A DNA stretch of 64,000 nt, taken from the NCBI RefSeq assembly GCF_030166555.2, contig NZ_CP126461.2; one strand, given 5' to 3'. This document shows, one piece after another, positions 1 to 8,271 of the stretch. A program made the position numbers and the translations under genes. The stretch comes from Acholeplasma laidlawii_A. GTDB lineage: Bacteria; Bacillota_I; Bacilli_A; Acholeplasmatales; Acholeplasmataceae. The notes beneath the pieces were generated by a model. It did no database searches, was not told the origin of the DNA, and was given only the letters and a program-made list of their open reading frames with translations. How positions within the stretch are numbered: position 1 is the stretch's first letter; every line of letters begins with the position of its first letter.

Positions 1-695
1 AATATGTTTTAAAAGATGTGAATTTAAATGTAGAAAGTGGTTCTTATGTTGGTATATTTGGATCGACTGGTACAGGTAAATCTACCCTTGTTCAACTACT
101 TGCTAGACTTTATGATACAACAAGTGGAGAAGTCATAGTGGGTGGTAAAAACGTTAAACACTATGGTTTAGAGGCATTAAGAAAAGAAGTTATTTTAGTA
201 CTTCAAAAAAATGTATTATTTAGTGGTACTGTTCGCGAAAACATCCAGTGGGGTAAAAAAGATGCCACTGATGAAGAAATCATTCAAGTATTAAAACAAG
301 CCCAAGCTTATGATTTTGTAATGGCAATGGAAAAAGGATTAGACACACATATAGAACAAGGTGGTGTCAACTTAAGTGGTGGACAACGCCAACGCTTAAC
401 GATTGCTAGAGCACTAATTGGTAATCCTAAAATATTAATACTAGATGATTCCACATCTGCGGTAGATACTAAAACAGATGCCTTAATAAGAGAAGCATTT
501 AGAAAAGATATGCCACATATGACAAAAGTAGTCATCAGTCAAAGATTAAGTTCGATTGAAGATGCAAATCAAATTATATTATTGGATGAACATGGTATCA
601 ATTCAATTGGTACGCATGAAGAATTATATCAACATAACGCAATGTATAAGACGATATATGATGCACAAAGCAAATCAAAGGAGGTAGCTGAATAA
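1..695 (+). CDS. ABC exporter half, ATP-binding end (5' partial)
   Basis: The reading frame is open to base 3, so the gene starts upstream of the window and only its nucleotide-binding domain is seen. Walker A (GSTGTGKST) lies near nt 60-86, the ABC signature LSGGQ near nt 373-387 and Walker B near nt 431-448. The catalytic Glu after Walker B is Asp (LILDDSTS) and the switch His is Gln (ISQRLSS), the pattern of the degenerate NBD of heterodimeric multidrug exporters such as BmrC or TM287. The next gene starts on the last base of its stop and supplies the partner half. Substrate is unknown. Confidence 0.93.
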   Translation, partial: YVLKDVNLNVESGSYVGIFGSTGTGKSTLVQLLARLYDTTSGEVIVGGKNVKHYGLEALRKEVILVLQKNVLFSGTVRENIQWGKKDATDEEIIQVLKQAQAYDFVMAMEKGLDTHIEQGGVNLSGGQRQRLTIARALIGNPKILILDDSTSAVDTKTDALIREAFRKDMPHMTKVVISQRLSSIEDANQIILLDEHGINSIGTHEELYQHNAMYKTIYDAQSKSKEVAE

Positions 696-2548
696 TGACA
701 AAACATGAAACAAAAAAACTAAAAAAATCTACAACCTTTGTAAGATTGATGAAACTAGTTTTCGTAAGAAATAAATTACCTTTAATTTTAGTGCTAATCT
801 TTATGGTGGTCTCTACAATCGCAAACGTAAGTGGGTTAAATACGCTACAAAATGTTATGGATGAAGCACTTCGCATGTATGAAGTAGGTAGTACGGATTT
901 TAGTGGCATCATTAAGTTATTAGGTATGATGGTTTTATTCTATGTAATTAATATTTCATTTACCTTTGCACACTTAAGACTGATGGTACATGTCAGTCAA
1001 AACAGCTTAGTGCATTTAAGAACGAGTTTATTTGATCACATGATGGATTTACCACTTAAGTATTTTGACTCGAATAAACATGGTGATATCATGAGTAGAT
1101 TCACCAATGACGTGGATGCAACACGTCAAATGGTATCTCAAAGTTTACCGCAGTTAACTGTATCTTTCATGTTAATGACCGGGTACTTTATAGCCATGCT
1201 TGCTATTTCTTGGGTACTTGGATTATTTACTTTAGTATTTGCTATAATTTTAATTGGTATTACTAGAATCATTAGTAAAAGAACTAGAAAGTACTTTAAT
1301 GCACAACAAAAAAATACAGGTCTATTAAACGGTTATATTGAAGAAATGATTGAAGGACAAAAAGTTGTTAAAGTATTTAGACATGAACAAGAAGCAATTG
1401 AAGGTTTTGGCATTTTAAATGAAAAAGTAAAAGATTCAGCTAGAATTTCAATGACACGAAGTGGTATGCTTATTCCGATATCCATTAATCTAGGTTTCTT
1501 AGGGTTTGCATTAACTGCAATCTTTGGAGGTATGCTTGTACTAAACGGTTATCTATCTGTTTCAGGATTAGTCTTATACTTAATATTCACTAGACAATTC
1601 ATGGGGCCGGTCAATCAAATGAGCCAACAATTAAACTTTGTTCAAATGGCACTTGCAGGCGCAAGCCGTGTATTTGAAGTGATGGATTTAGAAAAAGAAA
1701 TTGATGATGGCTATGTAACTTTAACCTATGCTAAATATGAGCATAAAGAACTAGTAGAATCTGATGAACCAACTGATATTTGGGCATGGAATAATAAAGG
1801 TAAATTAACTAGATTAAAAGGTGATGTGAGATTAGATCACGTAGATTTTGGATATAGCAGTGATAAATTAGTTTTAAAAGATATATCTGTATTTGCAAAA
1901 CCAGGACAAAAGATTGCATTTGTTGGTTCAACTGGTGCTGGTAAAACAACCATTACAAATCTAATTAACCGTTTCTATGAAATTAATAATGGAACAATTA
2001 CATTTGATGGTATTGATATTAAGGACATTAAAAAGTCATCACTTAGAAGATCATTAGGAATAGTTTTACAAGATACGCACCTTTTCCAAACAACAGTACG
2101 AGAAAACATTAGATATGGTAAGTTAGATGCAACTGACGAAGATGTAGTTGTGGCAGCTAAACTTGCTAATGCTCACGAATTTATCTTAAAACTTCCTAAT
2201 GGCTACGATACAATTATCACAGATGATGGTGCAAACTTAAGCCAAGGACAACGTCAGTTATTGTCGATTGCACGTGCTGCAATCTCAAATCCGCCAGTAT
2301 TAATCTTAGATGAAGCAACTTCATCTATTGACACTTATACTGAAAAATTAATCCAAGATGGTATGGATAGATTAATGACAGGTAGAACTGTATTAGTCAT
2401 TGCGCATAGACTATCCACCATTAAAAACTCAAAAGCTATCATTTTACTTGAAGGTGGTAACATCATAGAACGTGGTAGTCATAATGAACTAATTGATTTA
2501 AAAGGAACTTATTATGAACTTTTTACAGGTAGTTTTGAATTAGAGTAA
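695..2548 (+). CDS. ABC exporter half, membrane domain plus ATPase
   Basis: 617 aa, the normal length of a half-transporter. An N-terminal membrane domain of about six helices (residues ~25-330) is followed by an NBD with Walker A GSTGAGKT (~411-418), Walker B LILDEATS (~537-544) with the catalytic Glu present, and switch His in IAHRLSTI. Its signature reads LSQGQ rather than LSGGQ, so the canonical ATP site pairs this Walker B with the signature of the preceding gene. That complementarity supports a heterodimer (BmrCD/LmrCD type). The start overlaps the previous stop by one base (TAATG), with AGGAGG at about 679-684. Confidence 0.93.
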   Translation: MTKHETKKLKKSTTFVRLMKLVFVRNKLPLILVLIFMVVSTIANVSGLNTLQNVMDEALRMYEVGSTDFSGIIKLLGMMVLFYVINISFTFAHLRLMVHVSQNSLVHLRTSLFDHMMDLPLKYFDSNKHGDIMSRFTNDVDATRQMVSQSLPQLTVSFMLMTGYFIAMLAISWVLGLFTLVFAIILIGITRIISKRTRKYFNAQQKNTGLLNGYIEEMIEGQKVVKVFRHEQEAIEGFGILNEKVKDSARISMTRSGMLIPISINLGFLGFALTAIFGGMLVLNGYLSVSGLVLYLIFTRQFMGPVNQMSQQLNFVQMALAGASRVFEVMDLEKEIDDGYVTLTYAKYEHKELVESDEPTDIWAWNNKGKLTRLKGDVRLDHVDFGYSSDKLVLKDISVFAKPGQKIAFVGSTGAGKTTITNLINRFYEINNGTITFDGIDIKDIKKSSLRRSLGIVLQDTHLFQTTVRENIRYGKLDATDEDVVVAAKLANAHEFILKLPNGYDTIITDDGANLSQGQRQLLSIARAAISNPPVLILDEATSSIDTYTEKLIQDGMDRLMTGRTVLVIAHRLSTIKNSKAIILLEGGNIIERGSHNELIDLKGTYYELFTGSFELE

Positions 2549-2554
2549 AAAAAT

Positions 2555-2576
2555 AGGAGAATAAAATTATTCTCCT
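2555..2576. terminator. Bidirectional hairpin between convergent genes
   Basis: Perfect 10-bp arms (2555-2564 and 2567-2576), with A/T runs on both outer sides. It overlaps the stop codon of the minus-strand gene and probably serves both convergent transcripts. Confidence 0.75.
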
Positions 2577-3265
2577 TTATTTTTACCTTTAAATCGCGCT
2601 AATATCTCGTCCCAGTGACGTAAAATCTTTTGTCCAATATAGAATATAATGACATAGATTGCTATCCAAATAACCCAACCCCAAACGGTATCTAGTCGAA
2701 TGAGGCTTGCACCGTATGCAGTTAAATATATAGGGATTGTTCTAGTTATAAGTAGAGTGATTGAAAAGAATCTAAATCGCATGGGTGTAATACCGGCGAC
2801 CATACAAATGATGTCATCAGGAAACCCTGGAAGTAGCATTGTTAAGAAAAAAACTACCTTTTCACGGCCTTTCATCATATCTAGGTACTTATCTAACTCT
2901 TTATCACCTAATATCCAGCGAAGCAGTTTAGTACCAAATATACGACCTACATAAAAACTAATCACACTACCAATTAATACACCAATTATAGCAAGTGTTG
3001 CTCCCTCAAATGGGCCATAAACGTAAGTGCCTGCAAATATGGTAGGAATATTGGTTACGGGTATGATGGTTGTTTGAAGTAAGTTGATGAGTATATAGAT
3101 AACTTTACCTAAATTACCGTAACTTTCTATCTTTTCTTTAATAAAATCAGCATCTGTAAAATATTTGTTTAGTCCAAGTAAAAAATAAAGTAGTATAAAT
3201 ATACCAACAATGGCTACAAGTATTATAGAAGTTATAAGTATTTTTTTCTTTGTATCTTTGTTCAT
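2567..3265 (-). CDS. VTT/DedA-like (TVP38/TMEM64) membrane protein
   Basis: 232 aa with several hydrophobic helices. A central segment has the VTT-family look: a FAGTYVYGP stretch, a GxxIGSxxSFYxGRxxG helix and an LLPGFPDDxxCxxAG segment. This family is linked to membrane lipid scrambling or small-solute handling, but a specific substrate cannot be assigned. I chose the ATG at 3263-3265, which has AGGTGAT just upstream; a GTG three codons earlier sits inside that Shine-Dalgarno and is less likely. It converges on the ABC exporter. Confidence 0.8.
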   Translation of the reverse strand: MNKDTKKKILITSIILVAIVGIFILLYFLLGLNKYFTDADFIKEKIESYGNLGKVIYILINLLQTTIIPVTNIPTIFAGTYVYGPFEGATLAIIGVLIGSVISFYVGRIFGTKLLRWILGDKELDKYLDMMKGREKVVFFLTMLLPGFPDDIICMVAGITPMRFRFFSITLLITRTIPIYLTAYGASLIRLDTVWGWVIWIAIYVIIFYIGQKILRHWDEILARFKGKNKGE

Positions 3266-3330
3266 AATAATCACCTAACTTATTATATCAAATTTTAGTC
3301 TAATGGGTTTGTGCCACAATTAAAGAATAA

Positions 3331-3375
3331 AAAAACTCTAACTAGACCCAAAATTTAGGTGCTGTTAGAGTTTTT
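3331..3375 (-). terminator. Terminator of fabV
   Basis: 12-bp inverted repeat (3331-3342 with 3364-3375) just past the fabV stop; on the minus strand it ends in a T-rich run. Confidence 0.75.
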
Positions 3376-3387
3376 AAACTATATGAA

Positions 3388-4608
3388 TTAATCTGCTAGT
3401 AAATCAACATACTTATCAGTTTTGTAGGTTGTTTGAAGTGCATCTAAATCAATTTCTTGATCGGTGTTTACACCTGGTACATTAAATCCGTTGATTTGGT
3501 AAAACTCATCTAAGAATAATTTAGTACCTTCTAAATCTAAGAATGATTGATCAATGTCTTTATGCATCAGTTTATTAATACGTTCTTGAAGTTTAGAATC
3601 CATTTCTAGATGGTCTAAACGGATGCGTCCGTTTTCATCTAGAATTCTGTTGTTGCCATAAATCATATCTTTAAATAATCTATGTTTATGTTCCAGTGTA
3701 GTTTCATGTGTACCATTTTTTGTCATTTCATCAAATAGATAGGATACGTAAATTGGCATTTGAGGAATAAATACACTTGCCTTAGATACAATAGCTTTAC
3801 TTGAAGAAATCAGTGCTTCACCATTATATTTAGCTTTTAATGAGTTGTTTAATCTATCAGCAGTAGCTTCTAAATCTAGTTTAGCTTGGCCGATTGTACC
3901 AGAGCGGTAAATTGCATCCGTATTTTTTCCACCAATATATGTGTAAGAAATGGTTTTAAAATCTTTAGCTAAAACACCAGAATTATCTAAATATGTCACC
4001 CAGTCACTCCAGTCTCCCCCACCCATAACAAACACAGTTTCTTTTGTTTCTTGTTCTGTAGCTGGTTCAACAGTTAATGGTTCTACATGCATCGATTTAA
4101 TATCAATGGTGCGCCCTACAGCTGGTTTACCTAAAGGTTTAATGGAAGAACGTATAAGTTCGCCTGTTTCAACATTTTTACGTGCACCAGATGCTAGTGA
4201 ATAAATAAGTAAATCAATTTGGCCAAATTCTTTTTGGATTTTTTCTAGAATAGCCCTTTTGGTTTCAGGAATAAATGCATCTGCATTAAAGTCAAAATGT
4301 TTTTGATCTAGATCTTTTACTGCATCCTGGAAGAATAAGTTATTCCAGTAACCAGCAGAACCAGTTTTACTACCACGTGGTATGCTTTCAAATGATACGT
4401 TGATAGTGTTTGCGTTTGCTGCAAATGCTAAACTAATACGAGATGCTAGTCCGTAACCTGAAGATCCTCCAATAATTAATACATTTTTAGGACCTTTATA
4501 TTTAGGTAATTTTTTAACATCTTCAATATAGTTATTGACCATTTTTTGAACACCTAATGGATTTGAGTTTGTAAAGAAGTTACTACGTATAGACGGTTTA
4601 ATAATCAT
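3388..4608 (-). CDS. fabV: Enoyl-ACP reductase FabV
   Basis: 406 aa, the usual FabV length. This NADH-dependent enzyme reduces trans-2-enoyl-ACP in the last step of each fatty-acid elongation cycle. A Rossmann motif (IIGGSSGYGLASR, residues ~45-57) and the FabV catalytic Y-x8-K (Tyr234...Lys243 in IYRSGTIGQAK) are visible. The fab operon at 40-48 kb has no fabI or fabK, so this gene likely fills that step. AAGGAG precedes the ATG. A TTTGA-N3-TCAAA palindrome in its promoter also occurs twice at the fab operon promoter, suggesting common control. Confidence 0.95.
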   Translation of the reverse strand: MIIKPSIRSNFFTNSNPLGVQKMVNNYIEDVKKLPKYKGPKNVLIIGGSSGYGLASRISLAFAANANTINVSFESIPRGSKTGSAGYWNNLFFQDAVKDLDQKHFDFNADAFIPETKRAILEKIQKEFGQIDLLIYSLASGARKNVETGELIRSSIKPLGKPAVGRTIDIKSMHVEPLTVEPATEQETKETVFVMGGGDWSDWVTYLDNSGVLAKDFKTISYTYIGGKNTDAIYRSGTIGQAKLDLEATADRLNNSLKAKYNGEALISSSKAIVSKASVFIPQMPIYVSYLFDEMTKNGTHETTLEHKHRLFKDMIYGNNRILDENGRIRLDHLEMDSKLQERINKLMHKDIDQSFLDLEGTKLFLDEFYQINGFNVPGVNTDQEIDLDALQTTYKTDKYVDLLAD

Positions 4609-4634
4609 AATTGTCTCCTTAATTTTAGTAAAAT

Positions 4635-4651
4635 GTTTTGAATATCAAAAC
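4635..4651 (-). promoter_or_regulatory. FabT-like operator in fabV promoter
   Basis: GTTTTGAATATCAAAAC is an interrupted palindrome with core TTTGA-ATA-TCAAA at 4637-4649. It lies just downstream of the -10 hexamer TATAAT (minus strand, 4661-4666), at about +3 to +19. The same core flanks the acc/fab promoter at 39.8 kb. It resembles the MarR-type FabT box of streptococci; the regulator itself is not in the window. Confidence 0.6.
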
Positions 4652-4660
4652 TATTTATAT

Positions 4661-4691
4661 ATTATACATGAAATTTGTCTTTAGTGGTAAA
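4661..4691 (-). promoter_or_regulatory. fabV: fabV promoter
   Basis: Consensus -10 TATAAT on the minus strand at 4661-4666, with a weak -35 candidate (TTTACC or TTACCA) about 18-19 bases upstream. The start would give a leader of about 46 bases holding the operator and the Shine-Dalgarno. Confidence 0.5.
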
Positions 4692-4742
4692 AAGTAGTTG
4701 TTTATTCGTTATACTTATTTTTAATATGGTGTTAGGTGTGTA

Positions 4743-4770
4743 TAAAAAAAGAACCCAAGCATTGGATTCT
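4743..4770 (-). terminator. Terminator of hsp20 gene
   Basis: 9-bp stem (4750-4758 with 4762-4770) and a run of seven T on the minus strand at 4744-4750. The only non-Watson-Crick pair becomes a G-U pair in minus-strand RNA, which fits that orientation. Confidence 0.7.
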
Positions 4771-4800
4771 TTAATCACAATAACTTGGATTCTAGAAATG

Positions 4801-5214
4801 TTATTTAAGCTCTAAATAACGTTTTTCAGGTTCTTTTCTAGTTTCTTTTGGAAGATTGATATGTAACATACCGTTTTCAAATGTACCATTGATTTCATCA
4901 AGATGTAGGTTACCTACATAATAACTACGTTTCATAGTACCATCATATCTTTCTTTTCTAATGTACTTAGTACCTTGATCTTTGGTTTCTGAATTCTTAG
5001 AAGTATGAGCTTCAATAGTTAAGTAACCATCCTCTAAGCTTACCTTTACATCCTCTTTTTTAAATCCAGGAAGTTCTACAGATAATGAGTAACCATTTTG
5101 TGTTTCCTTAATATCTGTTCTCATTAAGTTAGAAGTATTTACCGGATTAAGCACATTGAAGTCTTCAAAGAAATCATCAAAGAAACTTCTATTTTTGTTC
5201 AATAAACTCAACAT
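4801..5214 (-). CDS. Small heat-shock protein, Hsp20/alpha-crystallin family
   Basis: 137 aa. An ATP-independent holdase that binds unfolding proteins. The alpha-crystallin domain spans residues ~35-125: GYSLSVELPGFKKEDVKVSL at its start, LTIEA in the middle and the family GMLHINLPK segment near the end, plus a short C-terminal tail. I start at the ATG at 5212-5214, with GGGAG upstream; a longer in-frame reading would run through the promoter. A sigma-A promoter overlapped by a CIRCE-like operator lies directly upstream, so HrcA control is likely. Confidence 0.93.
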   Translation of the reverse strand: MLSLLNKNRSFFDDFFEDFNVLNPVNTSNLMRTDIKETQNGYSLSVELPGFKKEDVKVSLEDGYLTIEAHTSKNSETKDQGTKYIRKERYDGTMKRSYYVGNLHLDEINGTFENGMLHINLPKETRKEPEKRYLELK

Positions 5215-5275
5215 AGTTTTTACACTCCCTTTATTTTTATTTTTGAACTTGATGTATCTTTCCAAGTCCACATAT

Positions 5276-5304
5276 AGTATATCAAATATTATTGGCACTG
5301 TCAA
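5276..5304 (-). promoter_or_regulatory. hsp20 promoter (TTGACA-17-TATACT)
   Basis: On the minus strand a perfect -35 TTGACA (5299-5304) and -10 TATACT (5276-5281) are 17 bases apart. The -35 lies inside the CIRCE-like repeat. Confidence 0.85.
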
Positions 5305-5318
5305 TCATAGAGTGCTAA
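5292..5318 (-). promoter_or_regulatory. CIRCE-like HrcA operator
   Basis: Minus strand reads TTAGCACTC, nine bases, then CAGTGCCAA. The first arm is the exact CIRCE consensus and the second matches GAGTGCTAA at 7 of 9 positions. It overlaps the hsp20 -35 box, where bound HrcA would block transcription. Confidence 0.8.
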
Positions 5319-5351
5319 TTTTGTGATATTTTATCGATTCTATATAAAGAA

Positions 5352-5378
5352 AAGCTCAATCCTTTTTAGATTGAGCTT
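5352..5378 (-). terminator. Terminator of the glcD-like gene
   Basis: Perfect 10-bp arms AAGCTCAATC/GATTGAGCTT around a 7-base loop, followed on the minus strand by TTCTTTATATA, 17 bases past the stop. Confidence 0.75.
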
Positions 5379-5395
5379 CAATGATTATTAATGTA

Positions 5396-6739
5396 TTAAA
5401 ATACTTTTCCAGGGTTTAATAAGTTTTTAGGATCAAGTGCTTTTTTAATTAATTTCATCACATGGATGTTATCTTTGTTTGTCATTTTTAGGAAATGTTC
5501 TCTCTTGAAGTAACCAACACCGTGCTCTGCAGAAATTAAGCCACCTAAACGATACACTTCTTTATAGAGATCATCTAAGAATGCATGACGTTTTGCTTGC
5601 CAAACGTCATCTGAAAGTGCATCTTTCATCATGATTGTATGGATATTACCATCACCAGAGTGACCGAAGTTTAATACTCTGATACCATGTTTTGTTTCTA
5701 ACTATTTAGTATAACGAATCATGTCAGCAAATTTATTAATAGGTACGACTTCGTCTAACATTTCAAAATATGTAGCATTCATAATACCGTAAAGAATAGA
5801 GTCTCTCATTTGCCATGCTTCAATAGCCTCTTTTTCATTTAAGAAAATTTGCTCGATAGCTTTTTTATCACCAATTTGGTGAATTAGGTCTAACGAATTA
5901 TTGATGTTAGTTAGTTCATTACCATCAACAGTTAATAAGATGTAGGCTTCACCTGTTTGTGAGATGAATTTCTTATTTAAGAAAGATTCACTAAATTTAA
6001 TGGATTCACGGTCAAATAACTCAAGTGCAGCTGGCAAGATACCAGTTTTTAATATCTCAATTACTGTATCTGTTGCTGTAAATGGATCATTAAATGCTAA
6101 CACCATAGATTTGTTGAATTTAGGTTTTGGTACAAGTTTTAATGAAACTTGAGTTGTAATACCTAAAGTTCCTTCAGAACCGATAAATAAATCTAGTAAA
6201 TCATAACCTGAAGCATCTTTAATTGTTTTACCACCAAGTGCTAATTTAGTACCATCTGCTAAGACAACATGTAACCCTCGAACGTTTTCTCTTGTAGCAC
6301 CATATTTAATTGCACGCATACCACCAGCATTGGTAGATACGTTACCACCAATAGAAGACATTTTAGATGCAGGGTCTGGTGCATACATTAAACCGTGTTC
6401 ATCTGCAATTTTTTGAACATTTTCTAATGTGATACCAGGTTCTACGGTTAAGGTCATCGTTTCTAAATCAACTTCAACGACTTTATTCATTAAACTTAAG
6501 TCGATGATTAATTCGCCACCAACTACCGGTATTTGAGAACCAGCAGCACCAGTATTTGCACCACGTGCAATAATTGGCATATTTTGGGCATTTGCAAATT
6601 GAACTGCTTTAATAACTTCATCTTCATTTATAGGTTTTACAACACCATAAACTTTGTTCGCACCAAAAGGGTTTTGGTATACATCAGGTACATCAGTACC
6701 GATAAATACTCTACTTGAATCTTGGATTATGTTTTTCAT
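5396..6739 (-). pseudogene. glcD: Glycolate oxidase-like FAD enzyme with in-frame TAG
   Basis: The minus-strand frame codes a GlcD/FAD-linked oxidase (2-hydroxyacid oxidation). The FAD-binding part includes PIIARGANTGAAGSQIP (residues ~55-71) and GGNVSTNAGGMRAIKYG, and the C-terminal part has NFGHSGDGNIH and ISAEHGVGYFKR. One TAG at 5702-5704 interrupts it after residue 345 (after IRYTK), and the same frame continues with LETKHGIRV to a TAA at 5396. Read through, it would give about 446 aa, the normal family length. A single CAG- or AAG-to-TAG change explains this. The upstream piece has AAGGAG before its ATG. It is probably inactive unless the codon is suppressed. Confidence 0.85.
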
Positions 6740-6886
6740 ATGAACTCCTTATATATTTTATATATACTTTTATTATATTGAATACGCTTACTTTATTCAA
6801 TTTTGAGGACTTGGCATATATTAAATATTCAAGTTATGAAAAATACTTTTAACTTATCTTAAATAAACCATAGTTATCATAAAAAA

Positions 6887-6908
6887 AAACAAACTTGTTA
6901 GTTTGCTT
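6887..6908 (-). terminator. Terminator of phnA-like gene
   Basis: Short hairpin (CAAAC 6890-6894 with GTTTG 6901-6905, extended past one mismatch), followed on the minus strand by a run of nine T. It overlaps the stop codon. Confidence 0.65.
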
Positions 6909-7233
6909 TTTTAACGAATTCTGATTTTAATTTCATTTGGCCGAAATCTTTAATTTTACAGTCGATATCATGGCCATCTTTTGCATCTTCAATTAATCTA
7001 ATACCTGTAACTTTTGTACCTTGCTTAATCACACCAGAAGAACCTTTTACTTTAAGATCTTTAATGACGATAACATCATCTCCATCTACTAATATATTAT
7101 TATTGGCATCTTTGACAGTAAACTTGTTTTCACTTTCAAGTTGAGCAGGATCCCAACTATACTGACAAGCAGAACAAACCATCATGTCGTTATCTTCATA
7201 TGTATATTCAAATCCACAACTTGGACAACTCAT
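6898..7233 (-). CDS. PhnA-like zinc-ribbon protein
   Basis: 111 aa, typical for the PhnA/YjdM family. The N-terminal zinc ribbon has two CxxC pairs (CPSC at 3-6, CSAC ~20-23). The C-terminal beta domain has the family patterns ILVDGDDVIVIKDLKVKGSS and IKQGTKVTGIRL. Despite the name, the family is not shown to act in phosphonate use and its role is unclear. I chose the ATG at 7231-7233, preceded by GGTAGGTG, because upstream in-frame codons add unrelated sequence. Confidence 0.88.
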   Translation of the reverse strand: MSCPSCGFEYTYEDNDMMVCSACQYSWDPAQLESENKFTVKDANNNILVDGDDVIVIKDLKVKGSSGVIKQGTKVTGIRLIEDAKDGHDIDCKIKDFGQMKLKSEFVKKAN

Positions 7234-7405
7234 ATAAACTACACCTACCTTATTCTTATTATGTTCATTCATTATACCATAATCAATTTTGGACCCAAAA
7301 TGTGGGTAAATATGACGATTACGCATTAAAATTTTTATATTTTTATTTTTTACCAATAAAACACACCATGTCTTTCGTATATATGGTGAAAGGTAGGATT
7401 TACAT

Positions 7406-7777
7406 ATGAAAAAAACATTTAGTATTGCATTATTAATTATTACAGCCTTAACATTAGTTGGTTGTAAATCTGAAAACTCAAACTTACTCGAGTTTAATAA
7501 TAAAGAAAGCGTGATGGCATTTCAACTAAGTTCATCTGTTGATGTCATAGAACAAGAAACACCAGAAATAACTACAACAAATGAAGAAACTGTTGAAGTT
7601 GTAACAGAAGAACAAGTAGAAGCTGTAGAAGAGATTAGCCCATATATGGTCATGTTTGAAAATATGTTAGCTTCAAAAAACGGGTTTAGCCATGAAACTA
7701 AACCATCAGATTTAGCAGGTTATACACATATGCAAGTGGTAACTATTCCAGACTTCGAAGGTCAATCTAATACGTAG
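7406..7777 (+). CDS. Small lipoprotein, probably frameshifted near its end
   Basis: 123 aa with a lipoprotein signal: Lys-Lys start, hydrophobic run and lipobox LVGC (Cys20). The mature part is acidic and Glu/Val/Thr-rich (residues ~50-75). The frame stops at a TAG (7775-7777), but from about 7770 a shifted frame runs on to a TAA at 7876, coding YVVMYYNITSNLEDD and then a tail of almost only Asp and His. One missing base after SN would join them. The gene precedes a metal ATPase cluster, so metal binding at the cell surface is plausible. Shine-Dalgarno AGGTAGGA is clear. Confidence 0.7.
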   Translation: MKKTFSIALLIITALTLVGCKSENSNLLEFNNKESVMAFQLSSSVDVIEQETPEITTTNEETVEVVTEEQVEAVEEISPYMVMFENMLASKNGFSHETKPSDLAGYTHMQVVTIPDFEGQSNT

Positions 7778-7878
7778 TTATGTATTATAATATAACTAGC
7801 AATTTAGAAGATGACAACGACGATATGGATGATGATCATGATGAAGACGATGATGATCATGATGATTTGAGTATTTAA
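7770..7878 (+). other. Out-of-frame His/Asp-rich tail of the lipoprotein
   Basis: Frame shifted by one base from the lipoprotein gene. It codes about 35 residues, roughly half Asp with three His (DDDHDEDDDDHDD), then LSI and a TAA at 7876-7878. It has no start or Shine-Dalgarno of its own, so it is best read as the original C-terminus. Confidence 0.55.
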
Positions 7879-7891
7879 TTATAAGATGAAA

Positions 7892-7909
7892 ACTTGATTT
7901 AGGTCAAGT
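7892..7909 (+). promoter_or_regulatory. FNR/CRP-like palindrome, metal operon promoter
   Basis: ACTTGA-N6-TCAAGT, containing TTGAT-N4-GTCAA. Its centre (7900.5) is 29.5 bases upstream of the first base of the -10 box at 7930, which places it at -41.5 for a start near 7942, the class II activator position. No good -35 is present, as expected for an activated promoter. Confidence 0.65.
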
Positions 7910-7929
7910 ATTTATTTTTATGTTCATAC

Positions 7930-7935
7930 TATAAT
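7930..7935 (+). promoter_or_regulatory. -10 box of the 100-aa protein/ATPase operon
   Basis: Perfect TATAAT 34 bases before the start codon at 7969, with no recognisable -35; depends on the palindrome upstream. Confidence 0.6.
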
Positions 7936-7968
7936 AAGGGTGTAGAAAAAAGAAATGAGGTATGAACA

Positions 7969-8271
7969 ATGAAACAATCAAGTTTTATAGTAGCTAAAAG
8001 TGAGTATATGGATAAATTGAAAATGTATGTACCAATCGTTGATCGTGTACATGGTAAATTACATCCTCAGTTTCATGAGGTAAGACGCGTATTTGATGTA
8101 CTTAATGATAAACTCAATCAAAATAATTTAGACTTAAAAACTGAGTTTGAAGCATTAAAAGTAATCACTAACCATTATAAAGTACCACATGATGTGTGTG
8201 AAAGTTATGAAGCGGTATACCAAATGCTTGATGAGTTAAATAAAGCATATGATGAAAGTGCGGTGATTTAA
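7969..8271 (+). CDS. Conserved 100-aa protein, weakly RIC/hemerythrin-like
   Basis: No confident family. The protein is soluble and mostly helical, and contains VDRVHGKLHPQFHEVRRVF (residues ~24-42), which recalls the HGxxHPEh segment in RIC/ScdA-type di-iron hemerythrin-like proteins; further His residues are at ~68-78. That likeness is from memory and weak. It is the first gene after an FNR/CRP-like site and its stop overlaps the ATPase start by one base, so the two are translationally coupled. A role in metal or redox handling is an inference from context. Shine-Dalgarno is GAGGT. Confidence 0.75.
   Translation: MKQSSFIVAKSEYMDKLKMYVPIVDRVHGKLHPQFHEVRRVFDVLNDKLNQNNLDLKTEFEALKVITNHYKVPHDVCESYEAVYQMLDELNKAYDESAVI

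Noticed and set aside
5396..5632. Separate small gene downstream of the glcD fragment
   Set aside because: It is in the same frame as the upstream piece and codes the normal GlcD C-terminus; no Shine-Dalgarno precedes the internal ATG.
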